A stretch of DNA of 64,000 nucleotides from Fimenecus sp036652055 (lineage in GTDB: Bacteria; Bacillota; Clostridia; Oscillospirales; Acutalibacteraceae). Positions 23,403 to 31,927 of the stretch are shown piece after piece; the first letter of the stretch is position 1, and every line of letters starts with the position of its first letter. The notes below the pieces were generated by a model. That model had not been told where the DNA came from and did no database searches. It was given only the letters and a program-made list of their open reading frames with translations. The position numbers and the translations under genes are program-made. Location: contig JAVVWP010000005.1 in the NCBI GenBank assembly GCA_036652055.1, positions 1-64,000 on the forward strand. Direction: 5' to 3'.

Positions 23403-24401
23403 TTATTTAGTAACTACATTTGAATCAACAGGAATGATTTCAGGTGTAGCGTTTTTATCAATTGGTGTTGCAGCTTTTACTGTTTCAACCATTTTGCGAA
23501 GTGATGTTGCACCAATTCCTGCAGAATCTTGAGCAACTGTTGCTGATAATTCGCCTGCTTTTACGCTCTCAAGTGCTTCAGCAGCACCATCTGTTCCAAC
23601 AACTATAATTTTACCAAGTTTGTTTGCATTTTTAACAGCTTGAAGTGCGCCGAGTGCCATTGTATCATTACAGCAGTAGATTGCTTTAAGGTTTGGATAT
23701 TTTTGAATCATTGAAGCTGCTGTATCAAGTGCTTTTTGTCTATCCCAGTCAGCTGGCTGTGAAGCAACAATTTTAAAGCTTGAATTTGCTGTAAAAGCAC
23801 TGGTTGCTCCTAATTTACGAGCTTCACCTGAAGCATTACCAGCTTTACCTTCGATGATTGCAACATCTCCGCCACTTGAAAGTTGTTTGATTATATAATC
23901 AGCACCTTTTTGCCCAACTTTTTCATTATCAGTTGTTGCAAATGCTATAACACTTCCGCCTGCATTTTTAAGAGTTTCCATATCAACTTTTTCATCGATA
24001 TTCATTATATAAATGCCTTTTTTGTTTGCTTCAACAATACCGTTTACAAGGTTTGTTGGTGACAGTGGAGCAACGCCGATTGACTTATATCCTTTTGAAA
24101 TACAGTTTTCAAGAATTTTAAGTTGTCCTTCTGTATCGTCTTCACTTTGTGCTGCAAAAATATCTACTGTAACTCCAAGTTCTTTTGCTTGCTTTTCAAT
24201 TCCTGCCTTCATTGTTGCCCAGAAGTCATTAGAAAGAGGTTTAAGAATAATAGCATATTCTGCCTTAGTGTTTGTCCCTGTGCCTCCTGGTGCAGCAGTG
24301 GTTGTGTTACCATTGTCTTTTTTACCACCCATACATCCTACTAAAACAACACCTACGACCACTACAAGTGCGAGTACAACGCCTAAAATTTTCTTTTTCA
24401 T
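23403..24401 (-). CDS. alsB: D-allose ABC transporter substrate-binding lipoprotein
   Basis: Extracellular sugar-binding lipoprotein of 332 residues. A lipoprotein signal runs to the cysteine in LVGC (about residue 23), followed by a Gly/Thr linker. The mature part has the periplasmic-binding fold and reads AEYAIILKPLSNDFW, VDIFAAQSEDD, IIEGKAGNASGEAR and VASQPADWDR. These segments match remembered E. coli AlsB closely, more so than RbsB. The ATG at 24401 has AAAGGA before it. It lies 47 bases after alsK. Allose specificity is inferred from these segments together with alsK and alsE. Confidence 0.88.
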   Translation of the reverse strand: MKKKILGVVLALVVVVGVVLVGCMGGKKDNGNTTTAAPGGTGTNTKAEYAIILKPLSNDFWATMKAGIEKQAKELGVTVDIFAAQSEDDTEGQLKILENCISKGYKSIGVAPLSPTNLVNGIVEANKKGIYIMNIDEKVDMETLKNAGGSVIAFATTDNEKVGQKGADYIIKQLSSGGDVAIIEGKAGNASGEARKLGATSAFTANSSFKIVASQPADWDRQKALDTAASMIQKYPNLKAIYCCNDTMALGALQAVKNANKLGKIIVVGTDGAAEALESVKAGELSATVAQDSAGIGATSLRKMVETVKAATPIDKNATPEIIPVDSNVVTK

Positions 24402-24448
24402 AATAATTGTCCTTTCATTTATAACTACTTTATACTTAAACAGCAGAC

Positions 24449-25354
24449 TTATTTCTGCTGATTTAGCCTGTGCCATGCAAAATTTCCGCTTCCATAAACT
24501 CCGCTTTGTTGATTATGCTTTGAAAACAAAATTCTTAAGTTTTTTTCTGGATATGGTTTTCTTGTGTGAAAATGGATTGATTCTACAAGTATGTCCTTTG
24601 GGAAGTCTTGCATATAAATCACTCCACCTGCAAGAATTATATAATCTGGATCAAGGATATTTATTTCTGTTGCTATTGGAATTGCAAGGTCTTTGACAAA
24701 TTTAATTATTTCTTTATTATCACTATGATTTTTAAAAACATCACTAATAGCTGTTTTTGGAAAAAGCTTTTCACAAAGTGCTTCAAGATATTTTCCCGAA
24801 CATCTAACCTCACTGCAACCAACATTGCCACAAGTGCATTTTTCTTTAATATCTAATAGTGGAATATGCCCAAGTTCCCCTGCTGCTCCATTGCGTCCAC
24901 AATAAAATCCACCATTTAGATAAATCGCATTTCCAAAACCTGTACCAATATAAAATCCCAAAACTGTTAAGTCAGTTGGAAGCTCCAACTTAACCATATC
25001 ATTTTGTAAAAGATAATTGACATCTCGGTCAATAAATATTGGAAAGCCTAATTTTTCTTCTAAAACATCACCAAAAAGTATATTGTCAAATCCTTTTAAG
25101 TTAGGCGTAGAAATAACTGTTTTTTTATCTTTGCTTACCATTGATGGTAGCCCAATTGCGACTGCTTTAATTTTATCTTTTGCATTATATCGTTTTATAT
25201 AATCAGAAATTTGCAAAAATAATGTTTCAATAACATCACCACTTCCAAAGATGCGGCTCGAATTCTTTTCAAAATTCTCAATTTGACCATCTTTGCTTAC
25301 CATTCCGATACGAAAATTAGTTCCTCCGATATCAATGCCTATGGTATAATCCAA
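24449..25354 (-). CDS. alsK: D-allose kinase (ROK family)
   Basis: ROK kinase of about 301 residues predicted to make allose-6-phosphate. It has GIDIGGTNFRIG (phosphate loop), VSKDKKTVISTPNL (a stretch nearly identical to E. coli AlsK), DRDVNYLL, YIGTGFGNA, and the GELGHIPL plus CTCGNVGCSE zinc site of the family. The start is placed at TTG 25354 because AAAGGAG abuts the ATG at 25363 directly and sits nine bases before this TTG. The ATG remains the alternative. It lies between alsE and alsB. Confidence 0.87.
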   Translation of the reverse strand: MDYTIGIDIGGTNFRIGMVSKDGQIENFEKNSSRIFGSGDVIETLFLQISDYIKRYNAKDKIKAVAIGLPSMVSKDKKTVISTPNLKGFDNILFGDVLEEKLGFPIFIDRDVNYLLQNDMVKLELPTDLTVLGFYIGTGFGNAIYLNGGFYCGRNGAAGELGHIPLLDIKEKCTCGNVGCSEVRCSGKYLEALCEKLFPKTAISDVFKNHSDNKEIIKFVKDLAIPIATEINILDPDYIILAGGVIYMQDFPKDILVESIHFHTRKPYPEKNLRILFSKHNQQSGVYGSGNFAWHRLNQQK

Positions 25355-25388
25355 GTCTTTCATCTCCTTTCGCTATTATTGTTTTGTA

Positions 25389-26063
25389 TTATTTTATACA
25401 TTCATTAAATTCTGACATCATTATATTCCACGCTTTTTTAAGGTCTTTATCTTTTGAAAAAAATCCTGACGAACCAACAATAAATACTTCTGTTCCAGCT
25501 TCATAAAGCTCTTTAAATGTGTTTTGATTGCAAGATCCATCTACTTCAATAAGAAATTTATATCCATTTTTTTCTTTTAATTCTTTTGCTTCTCGAATTT
25601 TTGAAAGCATTTCTCTTATAAATGGTTGCCCTGCAAACCCTGGATCTACTGACATTATTGTGATTTTGTCAAGTCTGTGAATATAAGGCATTATATATGA
25701 AAGCGGTGTTGCTGGATTTAATACAACTCCTGTTTTGCACCCAAGAAATTCAATTTTATTTAGTATTCTAAAAGCATCAGTGTTTATTGTTTCAGCATGT
25801 GGGCATATATATCCAGCACCGCTTTGTGCAAGCACTTCAATGTAGTCATCAGGGTTTGTTACCATTAAATGACAGTCAATCGGTTTTTTTGCGATTTTGC
25901 TGAACGCTCTTACAAAATCAGGTGAAAGAGTAATGTTCTTTACAAAGTGTCCGTCCATAATGTCAACATGATACATGTCACAAAGGTCATTCAAAATTTC
26001 TGTTTGATTTTTAATATCAAGTAAATCCATACACATAAGCGAGGGGTTAAACATTGGTTTCAT
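25389..26063 (-). CDS. alsE: D-allulose-6-phosphate 3-epimerase
   Basis: TIM-barrel epimerase of 224 residues predicted to convert allulose-6-phosphate to fructose-6-phosphate. The start reads NPSLMCMDLL rather than the SILSADF of ribulose-phosphate epimerases. The rest keeps HVDIMDGHFV (metal ligands), DCHLMVTNPDDY, MSVDPGFAGQPF and EVDGSCN. The SLMCMDLL and VDGSCNQ segments are those of E. coli AlsE. The start at 26063 has AGGAGGT eight bases before it. It lies 25 bases after alsC. Confidence 0.9.
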   Translation of the reverse strand: MKPMFNPSLMCMDLLDIKNQTEILNDLCDMYHVDIMDGHFVKNITLSPDFVRAFSKIAKKPIDCHLMVTNPDDYIEVLAQSGAGYICPHAETINTDAFRILNKIEFLGCKTGVVLNPATPLSYIMPYIHRLDKITIMSVDPGFAGQPFIREMLSKIREAKELKEKNGYKFLIEVDGSCNQNTFKELYEAGTEVFIVGSSGFFSKDKDLKKAWNIMMSEFNECIK

Positions 26064-26088
26064 TTTGTACCTCCTATTTGTACTTTTG

Positions 26089-27057
26089 TTATTTTTTATT
26101 AGCAACAAATCTATCAAGTGCAACAGATCCTATAATAAGTGCACCCATTACTACTTGCTGAAGTGTGCTTGAAAGAGAAAGGATATTCATACCAAAATTT
26201 ATAACTCCGATTATAAGACCACCCATTACAACTCCGAAAATCTTACCTTTTCCTCCAAAGAAACTTGTACCACCAATGATTGAAGCTGCTATTGCATAAG
26301 TTTCAAATCCTGTTGCTGCTGCTGGTTCTGCAGAACCTACACGGCCCAAAAGAACTACGCCAGCTATACCAGCACACACGCCTGAAATTACAAATACTAT
26401 TAGTGTATGAAGATTAACATTTATTCCTGAATACCAAGCTGATTCTTTATTGCCACCAAGGGCATATATATTACGCCCAAGCTTTGTTCTTTTCGTTAAG
26501 AATGCAAGAACAACTGCTACTGCTACTGCGATTATTGCAACAAAAGGTATTCCGAATACAGAGGATGAAATTAATTTTGTAAAGCTTGCAGGGAAACCAT
26601 AAACCGCACTTGAGTTTGATACAATAAGTGTAACTCCACGATAAATAGCCTGTGTACCAAGAGTAATAATAAATGGGTGTAATTTTGTAACATTAACAAG
26701 AAAACCATTTATTAACCCTAACATAGCACCAAGAAGTATTCCAATAAGAACTGCAAGCACAGGGTTTACGCCTGCAACCATTAGTTTTGCCATACACATA
26801 CCGGTAAGAGCTACAACCGAACCTACTGAAAGGTCGATGCCTGCTATAAGTATTGCAAAAAACTCTCCCATAGCGATTAAAATATTTACTGAGCTTTGTG
26901 CAAGAATTTGTGGAGCTGTTGTGCTTGAAAAGAAATATTGAGGTTTTAAAATTGCTAATGCAGAAAGCAGAATAATCAAAATACCAAAGGTACCATATTT
27001 CTGCCAAATTGTGTTAAAAGTTAGTTTTTCTTTTTTAAGAGTCTTTTGTTTAAACAT
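26089..27057 (-). CDS. alsC: D-allose ABC transporter permease
   Basis: Permease of the RbsC/AlsC type, about 322 residues with roughly ten hydrophobic segments. Family marks are ILIAGIDLSVGSVVALTGM, LHPFIITLGTQAIYRG, ALGGNKESAWYSGIN and ASIIGGTSFFGGKG, which includes the coupling region. It pairs with AlsA and AlsB. The start at 27057 is nine bases after AAGGA. An ATG at 27066 is possible but overlaps that site. Alanine- and glycine-rich membrane segments cause the locally higher GC. Confidence 0.9.
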   Translation of the reverse strand: MFKQKTLKKEKLTFNTIWQKYGTFGILIILLSALAILKPQYFFSSTTAPQILAQSSVNILIAMGEFFAILIAGIDLSVGSVVALTGMCMAKLMVAGVNPVLAVLIGILLGAMLGLINGFLVNVTKLHPFIITLGTQAIYRGVTLIVSNSSAVYGFPASFTKLISSSVFGIPFVAIIAVAVAVVLAFLTKRTKLGRNIYALGGNKESAWYSGINVNLHTLIVFVISGVCAGIAGVVLLGRVGSAEPAAATGFETYAIAASIIGGTSFFGGKGKIFGVVMGGLIIGVINFGMNILSLSSTLQQVVMGALIIGSVALDRFVANKK

Positions 27058-27076
27058 TTTTATCATTCCTTCCTTT

Positions 27077-28606
27077 TTATGACACATAATCGGCAGTTGA
27101 TGCCATAATGATTTTTTCTTCTGTTGCATCACTATGAGCAAAGGTTTTAACAACTTTTCCCTCACGGAATACTGCAATAGTATCGCAAACTGCAAGAAGC
27201 TCAGGCAGTTCAGATGATACTACTAACACACCTTTTCCTTCATTTGCAAGTTTTCTCATAAGAGAATAAATTTCACTCTTACTTCCAATATCTATTCCTT
27301 TAGTCGGCTCATCAAAAATTATTATTTCCGAGCCTGCTGCCATCCATTTACCCAAAATAACTTTTTGCTGATTTCCACCAGAAAGTTCGGTAATATTTTG
27401 ATTTATGTCAGAACACTTGATATTAAGCTTTTCCTTTTGTTCTTTTGCACATTTTTTTTCAAATTTTCCATTAACAAGTCCAGAAGTACCCATTACCTTT
27501 GACTTCTTAATAAATGGAAGAATTGAAATATTCTGCTTAATATCAAAATTTTGAAAAAATCCTGTTTCACGACGATTTTCTGTCACCATCGCAAGTCCGT
27601 GCTTTATTGCATTATATGGACTTTTAATTTTAACTTCTTTGCCTTTTATAAATATTTGACCTTCCATTTTAGGTTCAGCACCAAAAATTGAGTTCATCAT
27701 TTCACTTCTTCCAGAACCTACAAGCCCTGAAAATCCAAGTATTTCACCTTTGTGAAGCTTAAAAGATACATCTTTTACTTTTTTATCACGACGGGATAAA
27801 TTTTTAACTTCAAATATAACTTCTTCTTGTTCAAAGGTTTCAGGTGCATTGTCATTTTGATAAGTTTTTTGAATTTGTCTACCAACCATCATAGTTACAA
27901 GGTCATCAGCTGTGACATCTTTTACATCTTTTGTACCTACATATACACCATCTTTTAAAACAGATACTCTATCGCCAATTTCAATTATTTCGCCTAATTT
28001 ATGAGAAATAAATACAATACCTTTTCCCTCATCTTTTAATTGCTTCACAATTTTAAACAGGTGGTTTATTTCCTCTGAAGTAAGTGAAGCTGTTGGCTCA
28101 TCCATTACAAGAACTTGGCTATTAGCAGCAAGTGCTTTTGCAATTTCAACTTGCTGTTTTTCTGAAATACTAATATCTTCAACAAGAGTTTTTGGATCAC
28201 GCTTTAATCCAACTTTTTTCATTAAATCAATAGCTTGCCTATTAATTTCTGCATAATCCACAACTTTAATAGGTCCTATTTTTTTCATTGGAAGTTTTCC
28301 AACAAAAAGGTTTTCTTGAATTGAAAGTTCATTTATAACACTTAATTCTTGATAAATTACGCTAATTCCATTTTCTGTTGAATCCTTTGGAGTAAGCTTG
28401 CTAAATTCTTTTCCATTTACTATTATTGTTCCTTCTGTTGGCTGATAAACACCGCTTAGAATTTTCATAAGTGTAGATTTACCTGCACCATTTTCGCCAA
28501 GCAAGACATGAACTTCGCCTGCTTTAATATCAAATGATATGTCTTTGAGTGCTGTAACACCTGGGAATTTTTTTATAACGCCTTTCATTTCTACAAGTGT
28601 ACTCAT
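27077..28606 (-). CDS. alsA: D-allose ABC transporter ATP-binding protein (two nucleotide-binding domains)
   Basis: Fused double ATPase of 509 residues in the RbsA/AlsA class. The first domain has Walker A GENGAGKST, signature ISEKQQVEIAKAL and Walker B VLVMDEPTASL. The second has a degenerate Walker A (SGLVGSGRSEMM), signature LSGGNQQKVILGKW and Walker B IIIFDEPTKGID. The degenerate second site is normal for the class. The ATG at 28606 has AAGGAAGG before it. It is the first structural gene after the operator and the lacI gene, 20 bases before alsC. Confidence 0.92.
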   Translation of the reverse strand: MSTLVEMKGVIKKFPGVTALKDISFDIKAGEVHVLLGENGAGKSTLMKILSGVYQPTEGTIIVNGKEFSKLTPKDSTENGISVIYQELSVINELSIQENLFVGKLPMKKIGPIKVVDYAEINRQAIDLMKKVGLKRDPKTLVEDISISEKQQVEIAKALAANSQVLVMDEPTASLTSEEINHLFKIVKQLKDEGKGIVFISHKLGEIIEIGDRVSVLKDGVYVGTKDVKDVTADDLVTMMVGRQIQKTYQNDNAPETFEQEEVIFEVKNLSRRDKKVKDVSFKLHKGEILGFSGLVGSGRSEMMNSIFGAEPKMEGQIFIKGKEVKIKSPYNAIKHGLAMVTENRRETGFFQNFDIKQNISILPFIKKSKVMGTSGLVNGKFEKKCAKEQKEKLNIKCSDINQNITELSGGNQQKVILGKWMAAGSEIIIFDEPTKGIDIGSKSEIYSLMRKLANEGKGVLVVSSELPELLAVCDTIAVFREGKVVKTFAHSDATEEKIIMASTADYVS

Positions 28607-28686
28607 TTTAGCCTTCCTTTCCATTAACAATTGCTATATATAAGATATATAAATTGTTGGCAATTGTTATTATTATATACATTATA

Positions 28687-28706
28687 TTGAGTAAAGGTTT
28701 ACTCAA
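28687..28706. promoter_or_regulatory. Palindromic operator upstream of alsA
   Basis: TTGAGTAAA and TTTACTCAA flank GG. On the minus strand a TATAAT (28681-28686) follows directly. A repressor bound here would cover the promoter spacer. The GTAAA half-sites resemble the site upstream of the lacI gene. Confidence 0.65.
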
Positions 28707-28720
28707 ACTTTATAATAATT

Positions 28721-28740
28721 GGGGAGATGCCCCTCTCCCC
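28721..28740. terminator. Hairpin between the LacI gene and alsA
   Basis: GGGGAGA and TCTCCCC (minus strand) pair around a six-base loop, followed by AATTATTAT. It is likely a weak terminator that lowers read-through from the regulator gene into the operon. Confidence 0.6.
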
Positions 28741-28758
28741 TTTTTAATTATGCCGATT

Positions 28759-29751
28759 TTAAGTGGTTGAACGCTTTTTAAGTGTAACAGGAATTGTGTA
28801 AACCTCATCTTTTTTAGGCTCTTTATTTTCAATAAGTCTTAAAAGTGCTTCAACTGATTTTTTGCCGAACATATCTGTGTCTTGCATAACTGTTGTCATT
28901 GGCGGATCACAAATTTCTGTAAGAGAAATTCCATCAAAACCAATTATTTTTACTTCGCTCGGAACTTTGATTTTTGCATCACGCAGTGCATGAAGTGCGC
29001 CAATTGCCATTATATCATTATTACAAAAAATTCCATCAAATTTTTCACCAGAATTAATTAGCTCTTTTACTGCGTCATGCGAGGATTTATAGCTGACTTC
29101 CATATCGATAACAAGTTTTTCATTAACAAGCAAATTGTGCTTTTTGTGAGCATTAACAAAGCCTTCGTAACGATTAACAACTGTTGAATATCTGTTTTTA
29201 TCTCTAAGCATTACAATCTTTTGACAGCCTTTTTTTATAAGTTCCTCTGTTGCAATAAATCCGCCCATTTCATTATCCGAAATAATTAGCGTTCCTGCAT
29301 TTTGCGGTCTGCGGTCAATATAAACAACAGGAATTTTATATTCTTCATATATATGCTTTACATCTTCCTTTGTACTAATATATATTATTCCGTCAACATC
29401 TTTTGCAACAAGAGAAGATATGTGATGCTCTTCCATTTCACCATTTTCATTAGAGTCGCAAACAAAAACAGTATAGCCTTTTGGCATAATCGAATTTTCA
29501 ATTGAACGAATAATTTTTGCAAAGAACTCATTAGTAATATCAGGAACAATTACTCCAATACTTTGAGTTTTATTGGTTCTAAGCCCTTTTGCATTTGGAT
29601 TTACTTTATAATCATATTTTTTAACAATATCAATAACTTTTTTTTCAGTTTCGGGAGAATAACGACCATTTTTATTAAGCACTCTTGATACCGTGGCAAT
29701 TGATACGCCTGACAGCTCAGCAATATTAATCATTGACATTTTTTTATTCAC
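28759..29751 (-). CDS. LacI-family repressor, probable regulator of the allose operon
   Basis: The 330-residue protein has the N-terminal helix-turn-helix INIAELSGVSIATVSRVLN and the hinge helix region, then a ribose-binding-protein-like sensor domain (SIGVIVPDITNEFFAK, YIDRRP, IFCNNDIMAIGALHALRD, IIGFDG). It is encoded directly upstream of and in the same direction as the als genes, with LacI-type palindromes before both itself and alsA. E. coli als is controlled by RpiR-type AlsR instead. The start at GTG 29751 is six bases after AGGTG; a GTG at 29760 and an ATG at 29739 are alternatives. The inducer is unproven. Confidence 0.85.
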   Translation of the reverse strand: MNKKMSMINIAELSGVSIATVSRVLNKNGRYSPETEKKVIDIVKKYDYKVNPNAKGLRTNKTQSIGVIVPDITNEFFAKIIRSIENSIMPKGYTVFVCDSNENGEMEEHHISSLVAKDVDGIIYISTKEDVKHIYEEYKIPVVYIDRRPQNAGTLIISDNEMGGFIATEELIKKGCQKIVMLRDKNRYSTVVNRYEGFVNAHKKHNLLVNEKLVIDMEVSYKSSHDAVKELINSGEKFDGIFCNNDIMAIGALHALRDAKIKVPSEVKIIGFDGISLTEICDPPMTTVMQDTDMFGKKSVEALLRLIENKEPKKDEVYTIPVTLKKRSTT

Positions 29752-29797
29752 TATTTGCACCTGCTTTCAAATTAATTAATTTGCTTTTAGTCACTGC

Positions 29798-29809
29798 GTA
29801 ATCGTTTAC
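29798..29809. promoter_or_regulatory. LacI-type operator upstream of the repressor gene
   Basis: GTAATCGTTTAC is a near-perfect palindrome with the central CG typical of LacI-family sites. It lies just downstream of the repressor promoter and suggests autoregulation. Confidence 0.65.
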
Positions 29810-29820
29810 TCTATGTTCAG

Positions 29821-29849
29821 AGTTTACATCTCTATTATCAAAAAGTCAA
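29821..29849 (-). promoter_or_regulatory. Promoter of the LacI-family gene
   Basis: On the minus strand TTGACT (29844-29849) and TAAACT (29821-29826) are 17 bases apart. The rest of the gap up to 29990 shows nothing else clear. Confidence 0.55.
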
Positions 29850-29984
29850 CTGTTTTTTTACAAAAAATATATGTTTGTAACAATTGCAATAAAAGCAAAT
29901 AACATCTTTGTATAAAAAGTACATAGAATTGTAAAATTCAGTAAATTTCAACTTCGTTTTTATTAACTTTATTAAATCAAAGGC

Positions 29985-30025
29985 AAAATAAAAACCATAT
30001 GCAACCTTTAAAGTCACATATGGTT
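29985..30025 (-). terminator. Terminator of the ROK gene
   Basis: AACCATATG (minus strand, from 30025) pairs with CATATGGTT (ending 29993) and is followed by TTTATTTT. Confidence 0.8.
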
Positions 30026-30037
30026 AAATTTAGCGTT

Positions 30038-30943
30038 TTATATTACTTTAGCATCATATTTTTGTTTAGCTAAATAAGATGCGCCAAGCATTCCTGCTTG
30101 ATTTTTAAGCTTTGCCTTTTCAATGTGTACAGATTTAAAACAGTCCATATTTCTTGAGGATATGCGATTGCGTATTTCTGAAATAACATAGTCTTCATTC
30201 ATAATTCCACCGCCTAATACAATGCAAGCAGGATTAAAAATAAATATTAATGTTGTTAGCCCACCAATTATTTCTTCAATCCAGCGGTCAATAACAATCC
30301 TAATTTCAGGATTTGCAAAGTTTTCTTTTGAAAAAATTTCTCTACCGTTAAGCTCTCTACCCGTAGCGTGCTTTACAGCCTTCGTAAGAGCTGTTGTTGA
30401 AGCATAAGCTTCGTAACACCCTACATTACCACAAGTGCATCTTCTGCCCCCTGTATGGGTTACAATATGTCCAAACTCTCCTGCAGAAAACTTATGGCCC
30501 GAATAAATCTTGCCATTAAGCCACATTGCACCGCCAACACCCGTTCCATAAGTTAAACAGAGAAAATCTCCTACATCTTTTCCTGAGCCGAAGATTGCCT
30601 CTGCAGTCGCAGCAGAATTAACATCATTCTCGACTGAAACAGGTAAATTGGGATATTTAGCATTAATGTTTTTCTGAATTTCGGTTCCTGTATAGTAAGG
30701 GATGTTTTCACTTGCAAAGATAATTTTGCCTTCTTTACTATTAACCTGCCCTGCTGTACTTATGCCTACACAAGAAATCTCGGCAATATAAGTATCAACA
30801 ATATTCAAAATTTTATTCATTAAATGAGGTCCGCCAAGATGAGCGTCGGTTGCTATTTCAAAAAATTCACAAACCTCAAAATTTTCATTAACAACACCAT
30901 ATTTTATTGCAGTGCCACCAATATCGATAGCGAGTATTTTCAT
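30038..30943 (-). CDS. ROK family sugar kinase or related protein
   Basis: The 301-residue protein has the ROK phosphate loop AIDIGGTAIKYG, the nucleotide segment TYGTGVGGAMWL, GEFGHIVTH and a zinc site CTCGNVGCYEAYAS. No N-terminal helix-turn-helix is present, so it is a kinase rather than a ROK repressor. The sugar cannot be told from sequence: glucose, N-acetylmannosamine or a beta-glucoside are all possible. The ATG at 30943 is preferred because AAAGG directly abuts the ATG at 30952. It has its own promoter and terminator, so it is a single-gene unit between the als operon and whiA. Confidence 0.8.
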   Translation of the reverse strand: MKILAIDIGGTAIKYGVVNENFEVCEFFEIATDAHLGGPHLMNKILNIVDTYIAEISCVGISTAGQVNSKEGKIIFASENIPYYTGTEIQKNINAKYPNLPVSVENDVNSAATAEAIFGSGKDVGDFLCLTYGTGVGGAMWLNGKIYSGHKFSAGEFGHIVTHTGGRRCTCGNVGCYEAYASTTALTKAVKHATGRELNGREIFSKENFANPEIRIVIDRWIEEIIGGLTTLIFIFNPACIVLGGGIMNEDYVISEIRNRISSRNMDCFKSVHIEKAKLKNQAGMLGASYLAKQKYDAKVI

Positions 30944-30976
30944 TTCAATCATCCTTTATAACATTATGTTGAAAAC

Positions 30977-31005
30977 ATTATAATATATATAAATAAAATA
31001 TTCAA
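30977..31005 (-). promoter_or_regulatory. Promoter of the ROK gene
   Basis: On the minus strand TTGAAT (31000-31005) and TATAAT (30977-30982) are 17 bases apart. Confidence 0.7.
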
Positions 31006-31031
31006 CTGATTTAGGAAAAAGGTTTATAAAA

Positions 31032-31922
31032 TCATTTATTTTCTGCCATATTGCAAAGTTTTTTTAATCTATGGTTAACTCCCGACCTTGACAAAGGAGG
31101 AATTAACATATCCCCAATCTGTTTAAGAGAAAAATCGGGATTATCAATTCTAAGCATAGCTATTTCTTTTAATTCGTCAGGTAGATTTTTAAACTCACCA
31201 TTTTTCATTAAAATTTCAATTGCTTCAGTTTGTATTAAAGCTGCATTTACAGTTTTATCAAGATTTGCACTTTCAAAGTTAAGACGCCTATTTACATTAT
31301 TGCGAACATCTTTATACATTTTGATACCCATTAACTCAAGAGTTGAATTAGTAGCACCTATTAAAGCTAAAACATCTTCTATTTCTTCACTATCTTTGAA
31401 ATATAAAATATATGAACCATTACGAGTAATTTCCTTAGGTTCTAAATTCATTTCCTCCATTACTCGCTTTAAATCTTTGCTTAAATTAAGATATGGTATT
31501 ACAAATTCTAAATGATAACTTTTTTCAGGGTCATTAATCGTTCCACAGGCTAAAAAAGCACCTCTAAGAAATGCTCCAAAGCAACACTCATCAGATATGT
31601 TTCCCCAGTTTAATCTGCGTGAGCGTTCATTTCCCTCATAGCCAAAAGCCATAAGAACTTTTTTGTTTGCAACTTTATCAAGTGATAGTATTTTATATTT
31701 TCTGGATTCGGATTTTATTGTATCTGCATCCTGCAAAGATAACCGCTCAACAATATTTTTATATTTTTCAGCAACACTACTATTTTCAGTTGAAATATAT
31801 ATTTCTTTCAATGAAAAACCCCTTGCAAAAAGCAAAAGCCCATAGCTTTCTGCCAGTTGACAACAAGTTTTTACATTATCAATTTTTAAAATTTCATCTT
31901 TAACTTTTGAAGAAAATGTCAT
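31032..31922 (-). CDS. whiA: DNA-binding protein WhiA
   Basis: WhiA combines a degenerate LAGLIDADG homing-endonuclease-like domain with a C-terminal helix-turn-helix. In Bacillus it affects cell division and chromosome segregation. The 296-residue product shows FSSKVKDEILKI at the start, CCFGAFLRGAFLACGTINDPEKSYHLEF in the middle (two adjoining segments), and the C-terminal SLKQIGDMLIPPLSRSGVNH. It follows rapZ by five bases in the rapZ-whiA order seen across Firmicutes. Confidence 0.94.
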   Translation of the reverse strand: MTFSSKVKDEILKIDNVKTCCQLAESYGLLLFARGFSLKEIYISTENSSVAEKYKNIVERLSLQDADTIKSESRKYKILSLDKVANKKVLMAFGYEGNERSRRLNWGNISDECCFGAFLRGAFLACGTINDPEKSYHLEFVIPYLNLSKDLKRVMEEMNLEPKEITRNGSYILYFKDSEEIEDVLALIGATNSTLELMGIKMYKDVRNNVNRRLNFESANLDKTVNAALIQTEAIEILMKNGEFKNLPDELKEIAMLRIDNPDFSLKQIGDMLIPPLSRSGVNHRLKKLCNMAENK

Positions 31923-31927
31923 ATAAT

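Noticed and set aside
24013..24696. A 227-codon plus-strand reading frame across alsB and alsK
   Set aside because: It is antisense to two clearly coding genes and matches no recognised protein pattern.
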